DNA of 64,000 bases from Gnetum montanum. Taxonomy: Eukaryota; Streptophyta; Gnetopsida; Gnetales; Gnetaceae. This document shows positions 1 through 10,599 of the stretch, piece after piece (position 1 is the stretch's first letter; each line of letters opens with the position of its first letter). The notes below the pieces were generated by a model, which saw nothing but the letters and a program-made list of their open reading frames with translations, made no database searches and was not told where the DNA came from. The translations under genes and the position numbers were made by a program. The stretch covers positions 130,802 through 194,801 of the forward strand of contig MNCI01016519.1 in NCBI GenBank assembly GCA_015680685.1. Direction: 5' to 3'.

Positions 1-736
1 GCCAAGTGATCGTACGCCTTGTTGTTATGGTACTCTCACAGTTGTTCATCATGGGATGAAACAATGTGATGTCACTGATTAGAGGAATGGACTTGGTCTT
101 GACCTTGGAATGATGGGTGAATGACACATTAATCATGCTTTACATGTAGGATTCATTGTACCCTGCGACAGTTACCTCATGTCCCGATCTCTCCGATCCC
201 TTTCTCTACTTCGTCTCATTTCACTGTTCGTGTAATTCTAGTTCATGACCGATGTAACATAAAATTTTCATCTCATTCCAGTGGTATTTACATGTGTGTG
301 TTTTTTGGAGTTAGTGCAGATTGCATTTAACCCTTCTAGTGCCCACGGACACTTTAAGTGTGATTACACAAGGGCATAATAGGTTGAAACCTACTTTGGG
401 GAGGACCCACTTGTGTAATTTTGTTGTAATCTTCATTAATTCCCTAGCTAGAACACACCATTTCTTACCCTCAGCTTAGTTTTTCATAATTTTCTTTCCC
501 ATTTATTAACCCTCAAAACTTTCACGTTCCAATGTACCATTACATTCCCTTTTCTTCATAATCGCCAAAGTTTTAATTGTTAAATTCACATCCTTATCAT
601 TCAAAGTGCCTCTTGAATTCATGTAATTACCCTTGAATATATTAATCCTTGCCAATGTCCTCACTTTACAGATTAATTTCAAGAAAAATCATTAAAAATT
701 TGGTCTCTTTCAGGTGTCTCACTATTGTTTGGACGA
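1..736 (+). other. Element A post-pol non-coding tract
   Basis: No convincing ORF is present. A short block around 388-411 containing CTTTGGGGAGGACCCACTTG is conserved in the equivalent tracts of C (about 25140-25163) and B (about 14722-14750, reverse strand), and this anchors the homology of the three elements. The tract lies between the missing integrase and the internal promoter. Confidence 0.5.
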
Positions 737-779
737 GATATCGCGTACGCGATATTGCGTCCCCTATTCCTATAAATAG
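737..779 (+). promoter_or_regulatory. Internal promoter of element A
   Basis: A near-perfect palindrome, GATATCGCGTACGCGATAT, at 737-755 is followed 16 bp later by TATAAATAG (771-779). The same palindrome family stands ahead of the TATA box in the A LTR (4231-4337). The aORF starts about 470 bp downstream. I infer a second promoter inside the element that drives the aORF. Confidence 0.6.
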
Positions 780-1249
780 GAACCCCCACCACAACACTTA
801 GCTTCATTTGGCATTTACGTGGGGGGAAGTTTTTGAATTTTTTCTCTGCGACTTGTGCTTGAGTGACCCTTGCTTTTCCAACTATATCTCGCACGTTGGT
901 ACTCCGATTTGAATTCCGTTTGAACCTGCTTGAACCCGGAGTGTTCAGTTTAGTCGTGGGGGAGAGACACTTGCCGAGAAAAGTGCCTAACTTTTTTTGA
1001 AATTTTCCATTGCCCAAAGGACATCAATTAGGGTAATTAATACTAACACTTAGACGAATTGTCCCACAAATCATATGCCCTTAAGTATACCGGGAGATTA
1101 AAATGCAAATTTCACCTAAGTCATAGGACCCATCATTATAATTTTCGGGCACGATCACACAATAACAAACAATCTTTAATTAAGGCAAGTAGTAAGGTAT
1201 AACTTAATTTCTTAAACAACCTTACTAATGTCAGCCCGTGTGATTGTAG

Positions 1250-4036
1250 ATGGCCCCGAAATGCTCCCAACAGAAGAGTCCGACCCAAGGTGGAGCAAAA
1301 CAACCTAGGAGAGGTTGCAGGCAACTCCCTGCCGGACAACATAATGAATAGGAGGTGCATTCATTCAGCATCCATCAAGATGAACCTCCTACCAGATGAT
1401 CTGGGCAGGCGGAAGGAGGAGCTGCTGCGCCTGAACTGGGACAACAACTCACGTTGCCCCCGGAATGTGTTCAGGCTATCCACACGAAGTCCACAATCGC
1501 TTCGGTGATTGTGGAATTTAACTTTGAATCTTTTGTAGAGTTTGCTCCTGAGGTTGTAAGGGATCACCTCAAAGGGTCTCCCTTATGGCCTATCCTCTCT
1601 GAACAAGGTGCCTGGTACTTAGGAGAAACATACCTATTTTGGCACAATAAGGAGCAAGGCACCACGGTAAACATTGGTGGTGTGACAGTGGATTTTTCTG
1701 CACAGGCGATTTTGGAAGTGTTAAACCTTTCGAATTCAGGCCCCCACGTTGCTCGGTTATCCACCCAATTAGACCCTAATGTGCGAAAGGATTGGCTAGA
1801 AAAGGTTTATGGCAGAGATAAAGCTTTTGGTGAGATGACCACGGAAGAGAGAGTTTATTTCAAAATCGGAACCTATCACCTCTTCCCCACAAAAGGTTTA
1901 AAAAGAATATCAATGTATGCAGCAAGAGGATGTGTAGTGTTGATGGGAAAGGTTAATGCAAACCTTCCTCATCTATATTTGATGGAGATCCTACGGCGAT
2001 TCGAAGAACGGAAGACAGGAAAAATGGCACTCCCTTTTCCCTGTCTTATCAGAAAACTGTGCCGTCGGGCAGGTATTCGGGGATATACAAATGACGTCCT
2101 CCGAAAAGCCCAAAATGCTTCTTACGCTGAATTGTTAAAGGCGCCAGCTCCAAGAAAGAGTACTGGCGAAGAGTTGGGACCAGATGAAGAAGATGAAGAA
2201 CAAATGACTGAACCCCCTGCAACTCAACTTGCAGGACCCAGTCAACCTTCGGCCACAGGTCCCAGCCAACAACAAGAAGAAGGACCTAGTACAGGCCAGG
2301 ATCAACCACCGCCGCACGACTATAGACCGTCAATGAGCCATCTGAGGGCCATTGCTGAGACAGTTAGTTGGGGAAGTCGTGATGACGCCAATCTCTTCCG
2401 TGTCATCGATGATGCCAATCAGCCTACGATTTCAGTAGATCGCACAAGGGGTTATTTGTCAATGCAAACAGGAGGAGGGGAAAGCAAATGGTCACAACAG
2501 ATCTTTGGAAACACGACATCTTTCTAAGTTCAGTTAGAGACTGGTGAAGGGGCCACTGTGGTGGTCATGCAACACTAGGATGCCGCAGGAGCAGCTGAGG
2601 TGGTCGCTGACCACATCAAAGAGTCTTTTAATGTACCTATTATGCCACTGATAGATCTTTCAAGAGCACAGGATGCTCAAACTATTACCGAAACCTCAAT
2701 AACTCCCGCTGAACATGAGGATGTATTGGACAGATTACTTCAAACAGGACAAGTTTTAACATCCTTGTTTGACATCCCCCAGGATGTAACGGCAATTCAG
2801 TTAGACCTGATTTTGACAAAGGGGAAACTGGTCATATCTGAAGTAAGGGCTGAGCATGCTAAGGCTGAAGTGCAGAAATTACAAGAGCAGCTCATCATCT
2901 TACAAGCAGCACAGCGGGATCCCTTGCGATTGGTTCCCGCAAACCAGTTAAACAATTTTAAAACTGAGCAACTAACTAAACTAATTGCAGAAAATAAGAA
3001 GGTGGTAGAAGAAAAGGGGACGGCCACTTGGGATGCCTCTGCAGCAAAGGTGCAAACTCATGTGCATCTTAAGGCACTCAAGGCCTTACAGGAAGAGAAT
3101 AAGCAGTTGGTTGCAGATAACCTTCGGTTGACTTCTGTGGAGAAGAAAAAGAATGTTCTCGATGAGCACTTTCATTGGCTGTGAGAACAATTCATCTAAG
3201 TTAACCAAGATGTAAGCCGTTTAGCTAGAGAAAATTGAACCCTCTCAATGGAGGAGGTACACGCTATTCGGCAGAAATCAGCCATCGAGATTAGTGCGTT
3301 GCAGAATGAGGCTAAACGACATGAGAAGCTGAAGGAGCACTTTCGTGATCAGGTGGGGATGTATAAACAGATCCTGGAGAAGGAGATCCATATGGCCAAA
3401 GCTTAAATCAACAGCATCAGTGCCTAGCACACTGATTTTAGGGCCATTGTGGACACTTATGCCTATGCCCACCAGGTAGAAATTAAGAACCGGGACCTGC
3501 AGATCCAAGACTTAACTGAATACATGGAGTTGGCAAACCTTCGATATGCCAACCTAGCCACGTTAATAGCAGGACGCCCGAGGTCAGAGCTCAAGTAGCA
3601 GGTAGCTTCCACCCACATCAAATATGAAGCAGAATTTGTAGAACAGAAGAAGTTGGCTGAAAAATTAGATGTTGCAAATTTTGAACTCGCAGTGGTAAAA
3701 GAAAGCTACCAAGGACAGAAAGATGTGGCAATCGACTTGGCTCGACGGCTAGCAGAACTTCATGAATACAAAGATAGAGCCAGAGCCTACGAAGAGGAAT
3801 GACGGGTGTTCACGGCATGGTACGTCAAAGCTAATCAGATGTTCCCGCAACTACCCTATCCGTGGGAAGTGCCGAATCCATCAAACATCATAGCATCAGC
3901 ATGGAAGACACAAGATCCTCAGACCGAAGAGGAGAAGCTCCAAGCTATTCTTCAACGTCATCAACCTTCAAAGCTTGGAGCACGTGACAAGGGGAAAGCA
4001 CCCATGGAGGAGCCACCACCACCAGGAACTACATGA
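1250..4036 (+). pseudogene. Additional ORF (aORF): plant transposon-domain and coiled-coil protein of element A
   Basis: One reading frame runs from ATG 1250 to TGA 4034-4036 (929 codons including the stop), broken by in-frame stops including TAG 1349, TGA 1397, TAA 2525, TAG 2576, TGA 3182, TAA 3404, TAG 3425, TAG 3596 and TGA 3800. A Q/P-rich head of about 75 residues precedes a globular domain (about residues 90-290) resembling the putative plant transposon protein domain (Pfam PF20167-like): VNIGGVTVDFSAQAILEVL, then a YHLFPT turn and LPFPCLIRKLC. An acidic Pro/Gln-rich linker follows, then a long Glu/Lys/Gln-rich coiled coil (about residues 480-850) and a Pro-rich tail. There is no signal peptide or membrane span, so it is not a typical env. 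It is sense-oriented, intronless, and lies between the internal promoter and the 3' LTR. Element C has the same gene. Domain assignment is from memory of family motifs. Confidence 0.6.
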
Positions 4037-4198
4037 GTTCCACATTTTTGTAGTTGTAGCATTTTTTCTTTGTGTTGTGTCTTCCCACACTACGGCATTT
4101 GTCCATTTCTTTTTCTAGTTAATAATCCCATACCTATCCACTGTGTAATCACTGAAGCTTGTTCTCTTTGTAACTCGAGGATGAGTTTTTATTCAGTC

Positions 4199-4207
4199 GT
4201 GGGGGTA
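4199..4207 (+). other. Polypurine tract of element A
   Basis: GTGGGGGTA lies directly before the LTR start TGATGAG. Equivalent tracts precede the LTRs of B (reverse strand, just above 13980) and C (29046-29055), each after a conserved GAGTTTT-rich stretch. Its expected role is plus-strand DNA priming. Confidence 0.65.
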
Positions 4208-4230
4208 TGATGAGACGCAGTTCGCACAGG

Positions 4231-4362
4231 CCGCGATATCGCGTACTCGATATTCCAACCGACGCGATATCGCATCCCCCACGATATCACATACGCGATA
4301 TCGCGTCCTTCCCTATGATATCGCGTACGCGATATCACAGTCAGCCACCATGTCTATAAATA
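4231..4362 (+). promoter_or_regulatory. LTR promoter of A: GATATC palindrome array plus TATA box
   Basis: Four units built on GATATCGCG or CGCGATATC occur at about 4231-4254, 4262-4277, 4281-4306 and 4316-4337. TATAAATA follows at 4355-4362. The units are separated by short C/T-rich spacers. The arrangement suggests arrayed binding sites directly upstream of the transcription start. The same motif precedes the internal TATA box at 771. Confidence 0.65.
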
Positions 4363-4763
4363 AGAGGCGGCTCTCCCTTGTTTGGGGATCCCAATCTTAG
4401 TGTAGCAAAGCTCTGGCAGTTTGATCCCTCTAGAGTTAGAATTTTTCCCGTGTCTGCCCGCAGTGTGGTGAATGTGATTGTACGGTGTCTTTATTCGAGT
4501 GTGCCGTACTTGGACACGCACATGACCGGCAATAAAGATCGAGATTACTTCATCATTGCAGCATTCACTTAGTTTATTTTAATTGTTATTTATTTAATGT
4601 TATTTATTGCTTTCATAGCGCGGTGTGAGTACGACTTAACTACGAGCATCTACGGGTGTGTACGGCTAGTTAAGGAATCGGTTACTCATCGTGATTAGTC
4701 TCTCACCCTTAAACTCCTAGAAGCAGAACGAGTACGACTTGATTACGAGCATTTAAGTGTGAC

Positions 4764-4890
4764 TGCTTGGTAGCCCAGTGGTGTAGCTAGGGGGATCTAC
4801 GCTTGGTAACCCAGTGGCATATTTGGGGTCTGCGCTTGGTAATCCCAGTGGCGTACCTAGGCCTATGCTTAGTAGTCCCAGTGGCAGTCG
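4764..4890 (+). repeat. Four imperfect direct repeats inside LTR A
   Basis: The unit GCTTGGTAACCCAGTGGCGT begins at about 4764, 4801, 4834 and 4867 (period 33-37 bp) with small changes. It lies in the transcribed R/U5 side of the LTR. Function unknown. Confidence 0.7.
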
Positions 4891-5230
4891 TGCACAAAGT
4901 CCAAGATGTGTACGGTTGATCAAGGAATTGGTTGCTTGTCGCACTTAGGCTAGATTATATTTCTTACCCTTTCCCTTTTAGTTTAGACTAGTTAATATTA
5001 TTTTCCATTACCTTCAGGAGTAGCGATAGAATTAGGAACACATCATACACCTCATCTAGACTAAACCATACGTGACATATGCAAAACTAGTCTAGATGGG
5101 AAGATAATGAATTGCGACCTAAGGCTAACTATGTAGGTGCCACAACTAGTCCATCTGCGGAGTTCGACCGGATCGGGCGTGCGACGCTCATTTCGTATGG
5201 TTGAGTGTAGGGGTACCTCACTACTCATCA

Positions 5231-5960
5231 GTTATCAATCATGAAAGGTTCACTATAGATGTATATTTGATTTGGTTCTCCTTTCCAAGGTAGCCACATG
5301 TGAGAATAATCTGTTGACATGTAACCTAAGAAATTCTTGCTCCAACTTCTACTCAATAAGAGAGTATGTGGATCTGGTATATCTGCCACTTGAATAGTTA
5401 CTCTACTTTTGACGCGGGGTTCAGAAGCAATTTCCAATAGGAAATTTGGTAATTGACCCACAATATTCACTCTACTTTTATCTACTTGAACAATCTTTTT
5501 ATTCGATTTTTCAAGAATCAAACCAAGTTTCTTACATATAGACAATGGCATTATAGTAGATGTAGCTTCAGAATCAATCAAAAAATTGTGTAAGTATTTA
5601 TCCTTTAATTTCATTGTCAAAAGGAAAGGAGGAGCTTCCTTATCATACAAGGTCTTTAATTTCTCATCGTTATTAGAAACATAACTTAACTTTGATTCTC
5701 TAACTCTTCTTTTACCTTTAATGAACTCTAAATCCTTTATTTGCAGATCTCCTATTTGAAGTAACTGATAAAAGCTAATATTGGCCTTGACATGTTTAAG
5801 GTCTTCAATCAAATCATACTCTCCATCACCAATAAAGCTTGGTTTCTTTATCCATTTATTAAAAGGCTGATTTGGAGTACTTCGCTCTACTTGATTATCT
5901 TTACCTTTATTCTTATCTCTTCTATTTGGCTCAAAATCTTTTCTCTTAGTAGACGAACCG
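5231..5960 (-). pseudogene. Retropepsin-like aspartic protease of element D, truncated by element A
   Basis: The minus-strand frame contains the motif FLIDSEATSTIMPLSICKKLG (frame from 5812 down), where the expected catalytic D-S/T-G has become D-S-E. Downstream is a flap/second-strand region, IPDPHTLLLSRSW, in the position of the usual ILGRDW motif, then a YMSTDYSHMWLP stretch typical of plant gypsy protease-RT junctions. The frame is open upstream of the first Met to about 5960. It ends exactly at the LTR A border, so the protein is cut by insertion. The Gly loss suggests it was already inactive or is a sequence variant. Confidence 0.7.
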
Positions 5961-6003
5961 GTAATAACATTTGGAGTCTAGAAGTAGTTAATCTTTCTTT
6001 TGA

Positions 6004-7254
6004 TTAGAGATTATATCCATTTTCCTCATTGTTATTGCATTCCTCATCTGAAGACATATCTTCTTCAGAACTTGATAGAAAAGATGTATCGCTAGATCCA
6101 TTGCTAGAAGATTTACTTGCATAATGAACACTTGATAACTCATTATCAGATTCAATATCAAGAAAGTTGGACATAATAAGGTCACTTTCATCCTCATCTT
6201 CTACTAACTTAGTGTCTTGATGTTTATGCTTTCTATTTTTCCTTTCTTCCTTGATATTAACTCTTGCCAATGCTTTTTCAAGCTTCACTATTTTGTTAGA
6301 CATATCTCTCATTAATTGTCCTTTTTCAGATCCTACTCTTTCATGTTCTTGCTCTATCTTAACATGAGATGGACCTGGTAAAGCTTTAAATTGAGCAAAA
6401 TCTTGCATAGGAATCATAACTCTTTCTTCTCTTTTTTGAATTGCAATATTTTCTTCAGGATTCAAGTTCAACTATTTTTCTAACTGTATAGCTTCACTAA
6501 AGTAGTCATTTAGTGTAGTTAAGTTTGGAGTTCTCCTTAACCAAATTGAAATGTTGGGGTTGACAGCCTTAAGATAAGTTTCTTTAAGCATTTCTTCTGA
6601 TGGCCTATATTGTCTTTGAAAGAGTCCACAAATTCGTTGAAACTTGATGTTAAAATCTCTAATTGACTCTTTAACTCTTTGCTTAGCTTGTATCAGCCCA
6701 CAGCATAGTTTTTTCTGATCTAATTGATTACCAAACTGGGCCAAGAAAAGATTCTTCATGTCATCCCAACTTGTAATACTATTACTTGGTAAGTTCGAAT
6801 ACCAAATCTGAGCCATATCCTTTAAATTTGATACAAACAACCTACAAGCTTGATCTTGATGTTGAATATTTGCATGAGCTAAAGCTAACTCAAACATGTG
6901 AATATATTCTTCAGCTAAATAAGCTTTTCCAGAAATGAAAGGCTCAAGAAAATATTTGTAAACTACCTTAGAAATAGCATTGTAATTTTGAAATCCTAAT
7001 GGTGTAACTCTTTGCCAAGGATTTGCCATCCTATTCCTTTGGATAGTTGAACTCTTATACTTTCTAGATCTTCTCTTATGAATTGTTAAACTAGATATAA
7101 TTGGTGATCTTCTTGATCTTCTAGTTTTCACTCCACTACTTGTTCTCAATTCAAAAACTTTCTTTTGTTCTTCTTCTGATGAAGAATTAGTCTTATAATC
7201 AAGAATATCTTTTGAAACTTTCAAATTTTCTAAACTATCAATCTTCTTGGTCAT
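6004..7254 (-). pseudogene. Gag of element D
   Basis: One minus-strand frame (7254 to 6004, 417 codons) is broken only by a TAG at about 6472. The central part carries the retrotransposon gag core (PF03732-like): EEYIHMFELALAHANI, then QIWYSNLPSNSITSWDDMKN and the RVKESIRDFNIKFQRICG helix that plant gag proteins share. The N-terminus is Arg/Ser-rich and the C-terminus acidic and Ser-rich (about residues 350-415). I see no CCHC zinc knuckle. A frameshift separates it from the protease frame. Expected role is particle formation in the cytoplasm. Confidence 0.8.
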
Positions 7255-7355
7255 GAACTGAAAATAGTATCTAATTCCTTAAGCCTTTATAGCAACAAAG
7301 AATTGTTGATGTGCTAAAATTATAAGGCTTATGAATTTAGAGGCTAAATTTTCAA

Positions 7356-7372
7356 CCCTCCTTCTAGCGCCA
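7356..7372 (-). other. Primer-binding site of element D
   Basis: On the minus strand the site reads TGGCGCTAGAAGGAGGG, about 100 bp upstream of gag. Element I carries the same site with one change (48818-48837), although D and I are on opposite strands and otherwise dissimilar. The donor tRNA was not identified. Confidence 0.65.
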
Positions 7373-7381
7373 AAAGAATTT

Positions 7382-8990
7382 TGTTGATCGTTTGGGACGC
7401 GACCGCCAATGAGTGTCCTCGAACAGGATTTAGGTGCTTGCAAGTCTCTGGAAAAACCAAGGCCTAGATACCTCCAAATAAACTTAGTAGTTAATGTGAG
7501 TATGTGTGTGTGCTCTTGTGGTGTGCGATTGTGAAAAATAAAATGATTGCGTTGTGTGTAAACTATAAATGACTTATCTTAAAGAGATTCAGCCAACTTT
7601 GCCAAGTACTATGAGTTGTTGAGAGTTCCTATTTTGTTCAACTGCCTAGTCTATGTGGTCCTTATAATACCTACTTGTAACAAATAAAATTTTGTAAAAA
7701 CATTTGAGCATAACTCTATGAATCTACTTCTAATTTTCCCTAGAGAAAGAAATAGTTCCACAAGAAAACTAGAAATAGAGCAAGATTCAATGGAAATAGA
7801 CAGAAAAAAAAGTAGATTTGTGTTAAGACCTCAAATATTTAAACAAGATAAAATGATACGAGTAAACACTTTACAATAAAGCTATCCAAAATTCAATAAC
7901 TACGAATTGTTCAAACTTCCAAGGCTCAAATAAGCAATTTCTTCAAGACAATCCTACTATGCTACCAAAAATTTTTGTGTAAAATATCATGTACGAGACT
8001 CCATTTTGGCTAGATAATGGATGTCAACAATTGCATTCAATAGAACCTTCAAAATACTTGACAATTTATGATTGAAATACCACGGAGATTCACTTTAAAG
8101 ATAAAAAGAAGCTATTCTGATCCCATCAAAATACCAAAGATTTTCTGAACCCTCTTGACTATTGAATCGTTCAATGGCATGACAACAAGCAGAGGCTCTC
8201 TTACAACAATCCCAATAGTAGTTCTTATACATTGCACAATAATCAAATTCACTACTAAAATGCTCTTAAGGCTTTCAAACACAAGCAGTTCTATGGAAAC
8301 ATTTTAATAGAAATTTTCAATTATGCAACAAGAACAATAAGAGCAATCTAAAAATCAATTACTTGCCAAGGATGATACTATCTAAACCACTAGCTAAACA
8401 ATTTAAACAAAATAAAAATAAAACATAACTCATAGGACTATGAAAAAGAGGCTGAAATATTTTCTTTAGCTAGTCATCTTACAAGCAATCTTTCACAATT
8501 TCTTCTTTACAATGCTCTTCCAAGACCCAAAGTGTGTCTCCAAGTGAGAGCTCCAAGTGCTATCCAGTAGTCCCCAATATCCCCCAGTGTCTTCCGAGTG
8601 TTGTTATTTCTTCTTACCTTTGAAGCCTTTTTATAGGGTTTAAAAGGTAGTTACATATTTCAAAATATCTTAGCTAGCTTCTCTCTCAAGTAAGGAAGCT
8701 ATTTACTTGCCCAACAAGTTAGGTAAGTTACAAAAATTTTGGGTGGTTGTAACCACCATAGAGATAAAAAAGCTGCAGTTGACAAGTGTCCCAATTAATT
8801 GACAAGTGGCCCTTCAGTTGCCAAGTGGTCACCATGGAGACAAAAAAGCTATAGTTGACAAGTGGCTTTTTTGATTGCCAAGTGTCTTCATGGTAATAAA
8901 AATTAAAATTAGTTACAATATCATAGTTGTAACTATCATAGGAAGTTACAACTTCCATATGAATAAAAGGGATAATAGCCAAATGTCCCC
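7382..8990 (-). repeat. 5' LTR of element D (outer edge approximate)
   Basis: The inner border TGTTGATCG (7382) lies 9 bp from the primer-binding site. The minus strand has CTATAAAAAGGC at about 8625-8637 and a second TATA-like CCTATATAAAG near 8988. Tandem repeats sit between the two (8748-8890). The outer end is unclear: CAACA near 8715 or a site beyond 9000 are both possible. No coding capacity is seen between 7382 and 8740. Confidence 0.45.
8748..8890 (-). repeat. Tandem TTGACAAGTG repeats in the upstream region of LTR D
   Basis: Five copies of TTG(A/C)CAAGTG occur, and a unit of about 40 bp, ACAAAAAAGCT-AGTTGACAAGTG with flanks, is duplicated (about 8752-8788 and 8830-8865). The position upstream of the TATA-like box suggests U3 enhancer repeats. 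Confidence 0.5.
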
Positions 8991-9369
8991 TTTATATAGG
9001 ATGTTACACAAATATCCCATAACTTTCTTTTCCTTTTTAAATCATAAAATATTTTATTTAAATCATAGTAATAGAGATAGTAACCATGGAGTTGTTGCAT
9101 ACATGGATGGGTTAATATAAAAATGTATATGTATGTGTGTAATATTTGTCCATCTTTCTTATGCTTGGGACCCATGATTTGCTTCCTGCCTACCATCAAG
9201 CTCTGTCTATCCAAATCATCTGCGAGTTGAAGGATTTGAACCTGCAAAATGCATTAAAACGAAATGCTATGCCATGGTAGTTATATCCAATAACAATTTC
9301 GACATAAATGGTGGGACCTCCACATATTGATTCAAAAATTTTGCTGAAATAATTCCTGCTAAAAACATG

Positions 9370-9557
9370 GTGAATCCCAACTTAGATTTTTCTGTTTTTG
9401 CCATAGTCCATGGACAGACGTTCAAGAAGAAAGGATGCAAGCCCAGATCCAGTTCCTCCACTCATAGCGTTGAAAACCGAGAAACCCTGAAGACTGGTGT
9501 AGTTGTCAGCCAACTTTCTAATATAGTCCAGGCACACGGGCAAAGTTGTTAATGGCA
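9370..9557 (-). pseudogene. Captured alpha-tubulin fragment
   Basis: On the minus strand a short AINNFAR piece is joined to [18 protein letters not shown] and [20 protein letters not shown], then after a frameshift KSKLGFTMF. This follows the alpha-tubulin sequence around the GGGTGSG nucleotide-binding signature (here SGGTGSG). About 12 residues expected between NFAR and CLD are missing, and the fragment stops soon after KLGFT. It covers perhaps 60 of about 450 residues, so it cannot be functional. It lies directly beside a P450 fragment in the same orientation. Confidence 0.8.
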
Positions 9558-9743
9558 CATGAGGATGAGATTATGTTTCTGCACAGGGTTATTCCATAAA
9601 CATCTTTCATATCCATCAGAGTTGCATCAGATCCAGGCTCGACATGCCAGTCATTGTGAAAAACCAGAGCCCCAAGAGCAACCCTGAGCTACTGCAGAGC
9701 TGAAGCCATGTCGGGACAAATTCTTCTTCCTCCTTTTCGAAAC
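9558..9743 (-). pseudogene. Captured cytochrome P450 heme-binding C-terminus fragment
   Basis: The minus strand reads FRKGGRRICPDMASAL, a TAG stop, then LRVALGALVFHNDW and ATLMDMKDVYGITLC. This is the P450 heme-thiolate loop (GxGRRxCPG, here with Gly changed to Asp after the Cys-Pro) followed by the last helix and the C-terminal beta segment of plant microsomal P450s. Only about 60 residues are present, and the fragment is fused directly to the tubulin fragment. Confidence 0.8.
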
Positions 9744-10329
9744 TTTTCTAGATATATTGCTCTATAGTTGCGACCAAGTTATATTGGTAGACAGTGGAGC
9801 ATGATACTAATCTATGGTACCTCTATCCTTGTTGTGAAGAATGAGAGCACGGAAGGGCCACATCGAACTCGCAAGGAGTAGTCAAAGCGCTTAATAGAAG
9901 CGCGCATGTGTTTAAATCGTAGAACTTTAAAGGATGCTCGCAGCAGCACAAAAAAGGAGAATTTAGCGAATTAAAAATAATTTTTTTGTCATTTGATTCA
10001 ATAACATTCTGATTGTCAATCTATTTTGTTGCACTATCATGGGCTAGGAGCTCTATGTGAGTACGACAGCAGGGGAACGACCAGGGCTAACGCGAGGAAC
10101 CTTGTAAAACGTCCCACACAGTAGGGAATCGGAATCAGCCAATTTTGTACTTGTGAAACCTTGGTTTATTGATAGCGGGGTGCAATCCTGTAGAATTTGG
10201 ATAAAATTGACGATCCACCACCTCATTGAAAAGGTGTAATACACCCTCTCCACTTGTGCCTCCTGTAGGAGTCTACTAGATCTAGTGTCTAGTCAACATC
10301 TACCCCTAACGTCAAAGGGAATCATCTAG
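9744..10329. other. Unassigned stretch between captured gene fragments
   Basis: Contains a minus-strand ORF at 10053-10253 (66 codons) that I do not recognise and AT-rich filler near 9960-10030. No gene family is evident. Confidence 0.4.
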
Positions 10330-10439
10330 AATTCCAACAATAGATCTGCAATGTTTTCATGCTCCTTCGTCATAAATCTATCCAACATGAATTGCAGAGT
10401 GTTTATTTACACTCTCAGATTTTGGCCGATGGCCTAGAG

Positions 10440-10575
10440 ATTGAGGATGATTCTGGATCATTTGGCAGATGAAGTCGCAGAGTTTCCTTGATCATGTAGT
10501 TCAGGTATTTCATTTCTGGAGCGATTCCATGTCAAATTTCTTGGTGGAGCTTCTCCATGATGCCAAAATTTCTTA
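10440..10575 (-). pseudogene. Captured cytochrome P450 K-helix fragment
   Basis: The minus strand reads MEKLHQEI, a TGA stop, HGIAPEMKYLNYMIKETLRLHLP. This is the P450 K-helix with the conserved ExxR (ETLR) preceded by the usual MKYL helix. It may come from the same P450 gene as the heme-loop fragment at 9558-9743, as the orientation and order agree, but the roughly 70 residues between them are not recognisable. Confidence 0.75.
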
Positions 10576-10599
10576 TGATCTCACTCGTCACCCACTCCA

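Larger units (their letters stand above)
1..5230 (+). mobile_element. Element A: 3' half of an Athila-like Ty3/gypsy LTR retrotransposon
   Basis: The segment reads post-pol spacer, internal promoter, long additional ORF, polypurine tract and LTR. The same order is seen in element C (23362-29888), where it follows an integrase C-terminus, so the start of A (LTR, gag, pol) must lie left of the window. The LTR ends at 5230, directly against the protease coding sequence of element D on the opposite strand, so A appears to have inserted into D. The left target duplication is out of view. Assignment to Athila rests on relatives B and E (tRNA-Asp type primer site, Athila-type zinc knuckle and RT). 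Confidence 0.7.
4208..5230 (+). repeat. 3' LTR of element A
   Basis: The repeat begins TGATGAG and ends CTCATCA, a perfect 7-bp terminal inverted repeat within the usual TG...CA. Its right end (about 5170-5230, GGTACCTCACTACTCATCA) matches the LTR ends of B (13453 and 19355, reverse strand) and, more loosely, C (29888). Length is 1023 bp. It contains a palindrome array, a TATA box and four copies of a GCTTGGTA-type cassette. No second copy is in the window, so LTR divergence cannot be read. Confidence 0.8.
5231..8990 (-). mobile_element. Element D: 5' portion of a Ty3/gypsy retrotransposon
   Basis: Read on the minus strand, the order is LTR, primer-binding site, gag and protease, and the element stops where LTR A begins at 5230. 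Its RT and integrase should lie beyond the left end of A, outside the window. Only one LTR is visible and its outer edge is uncertain. Clade is unassigned because no RT is available. Confidence 0.6.

Noticed and set aside
737-779. Internal promoter of A as the start of a separate 5' LTR
   Set aside because: The sequence before it matches the post-pol tract of C, there is no TGATGAG border or primer site, and the downstream leader does not match the LTR.
1250-4036. aORF of element A as a gag gene or an envelope-like gene
   Set aside because: It lies between post-pol spacer and 3' LTR, lacks the gag core and zinc knuckle, and shows no signal peptide or membrane span.
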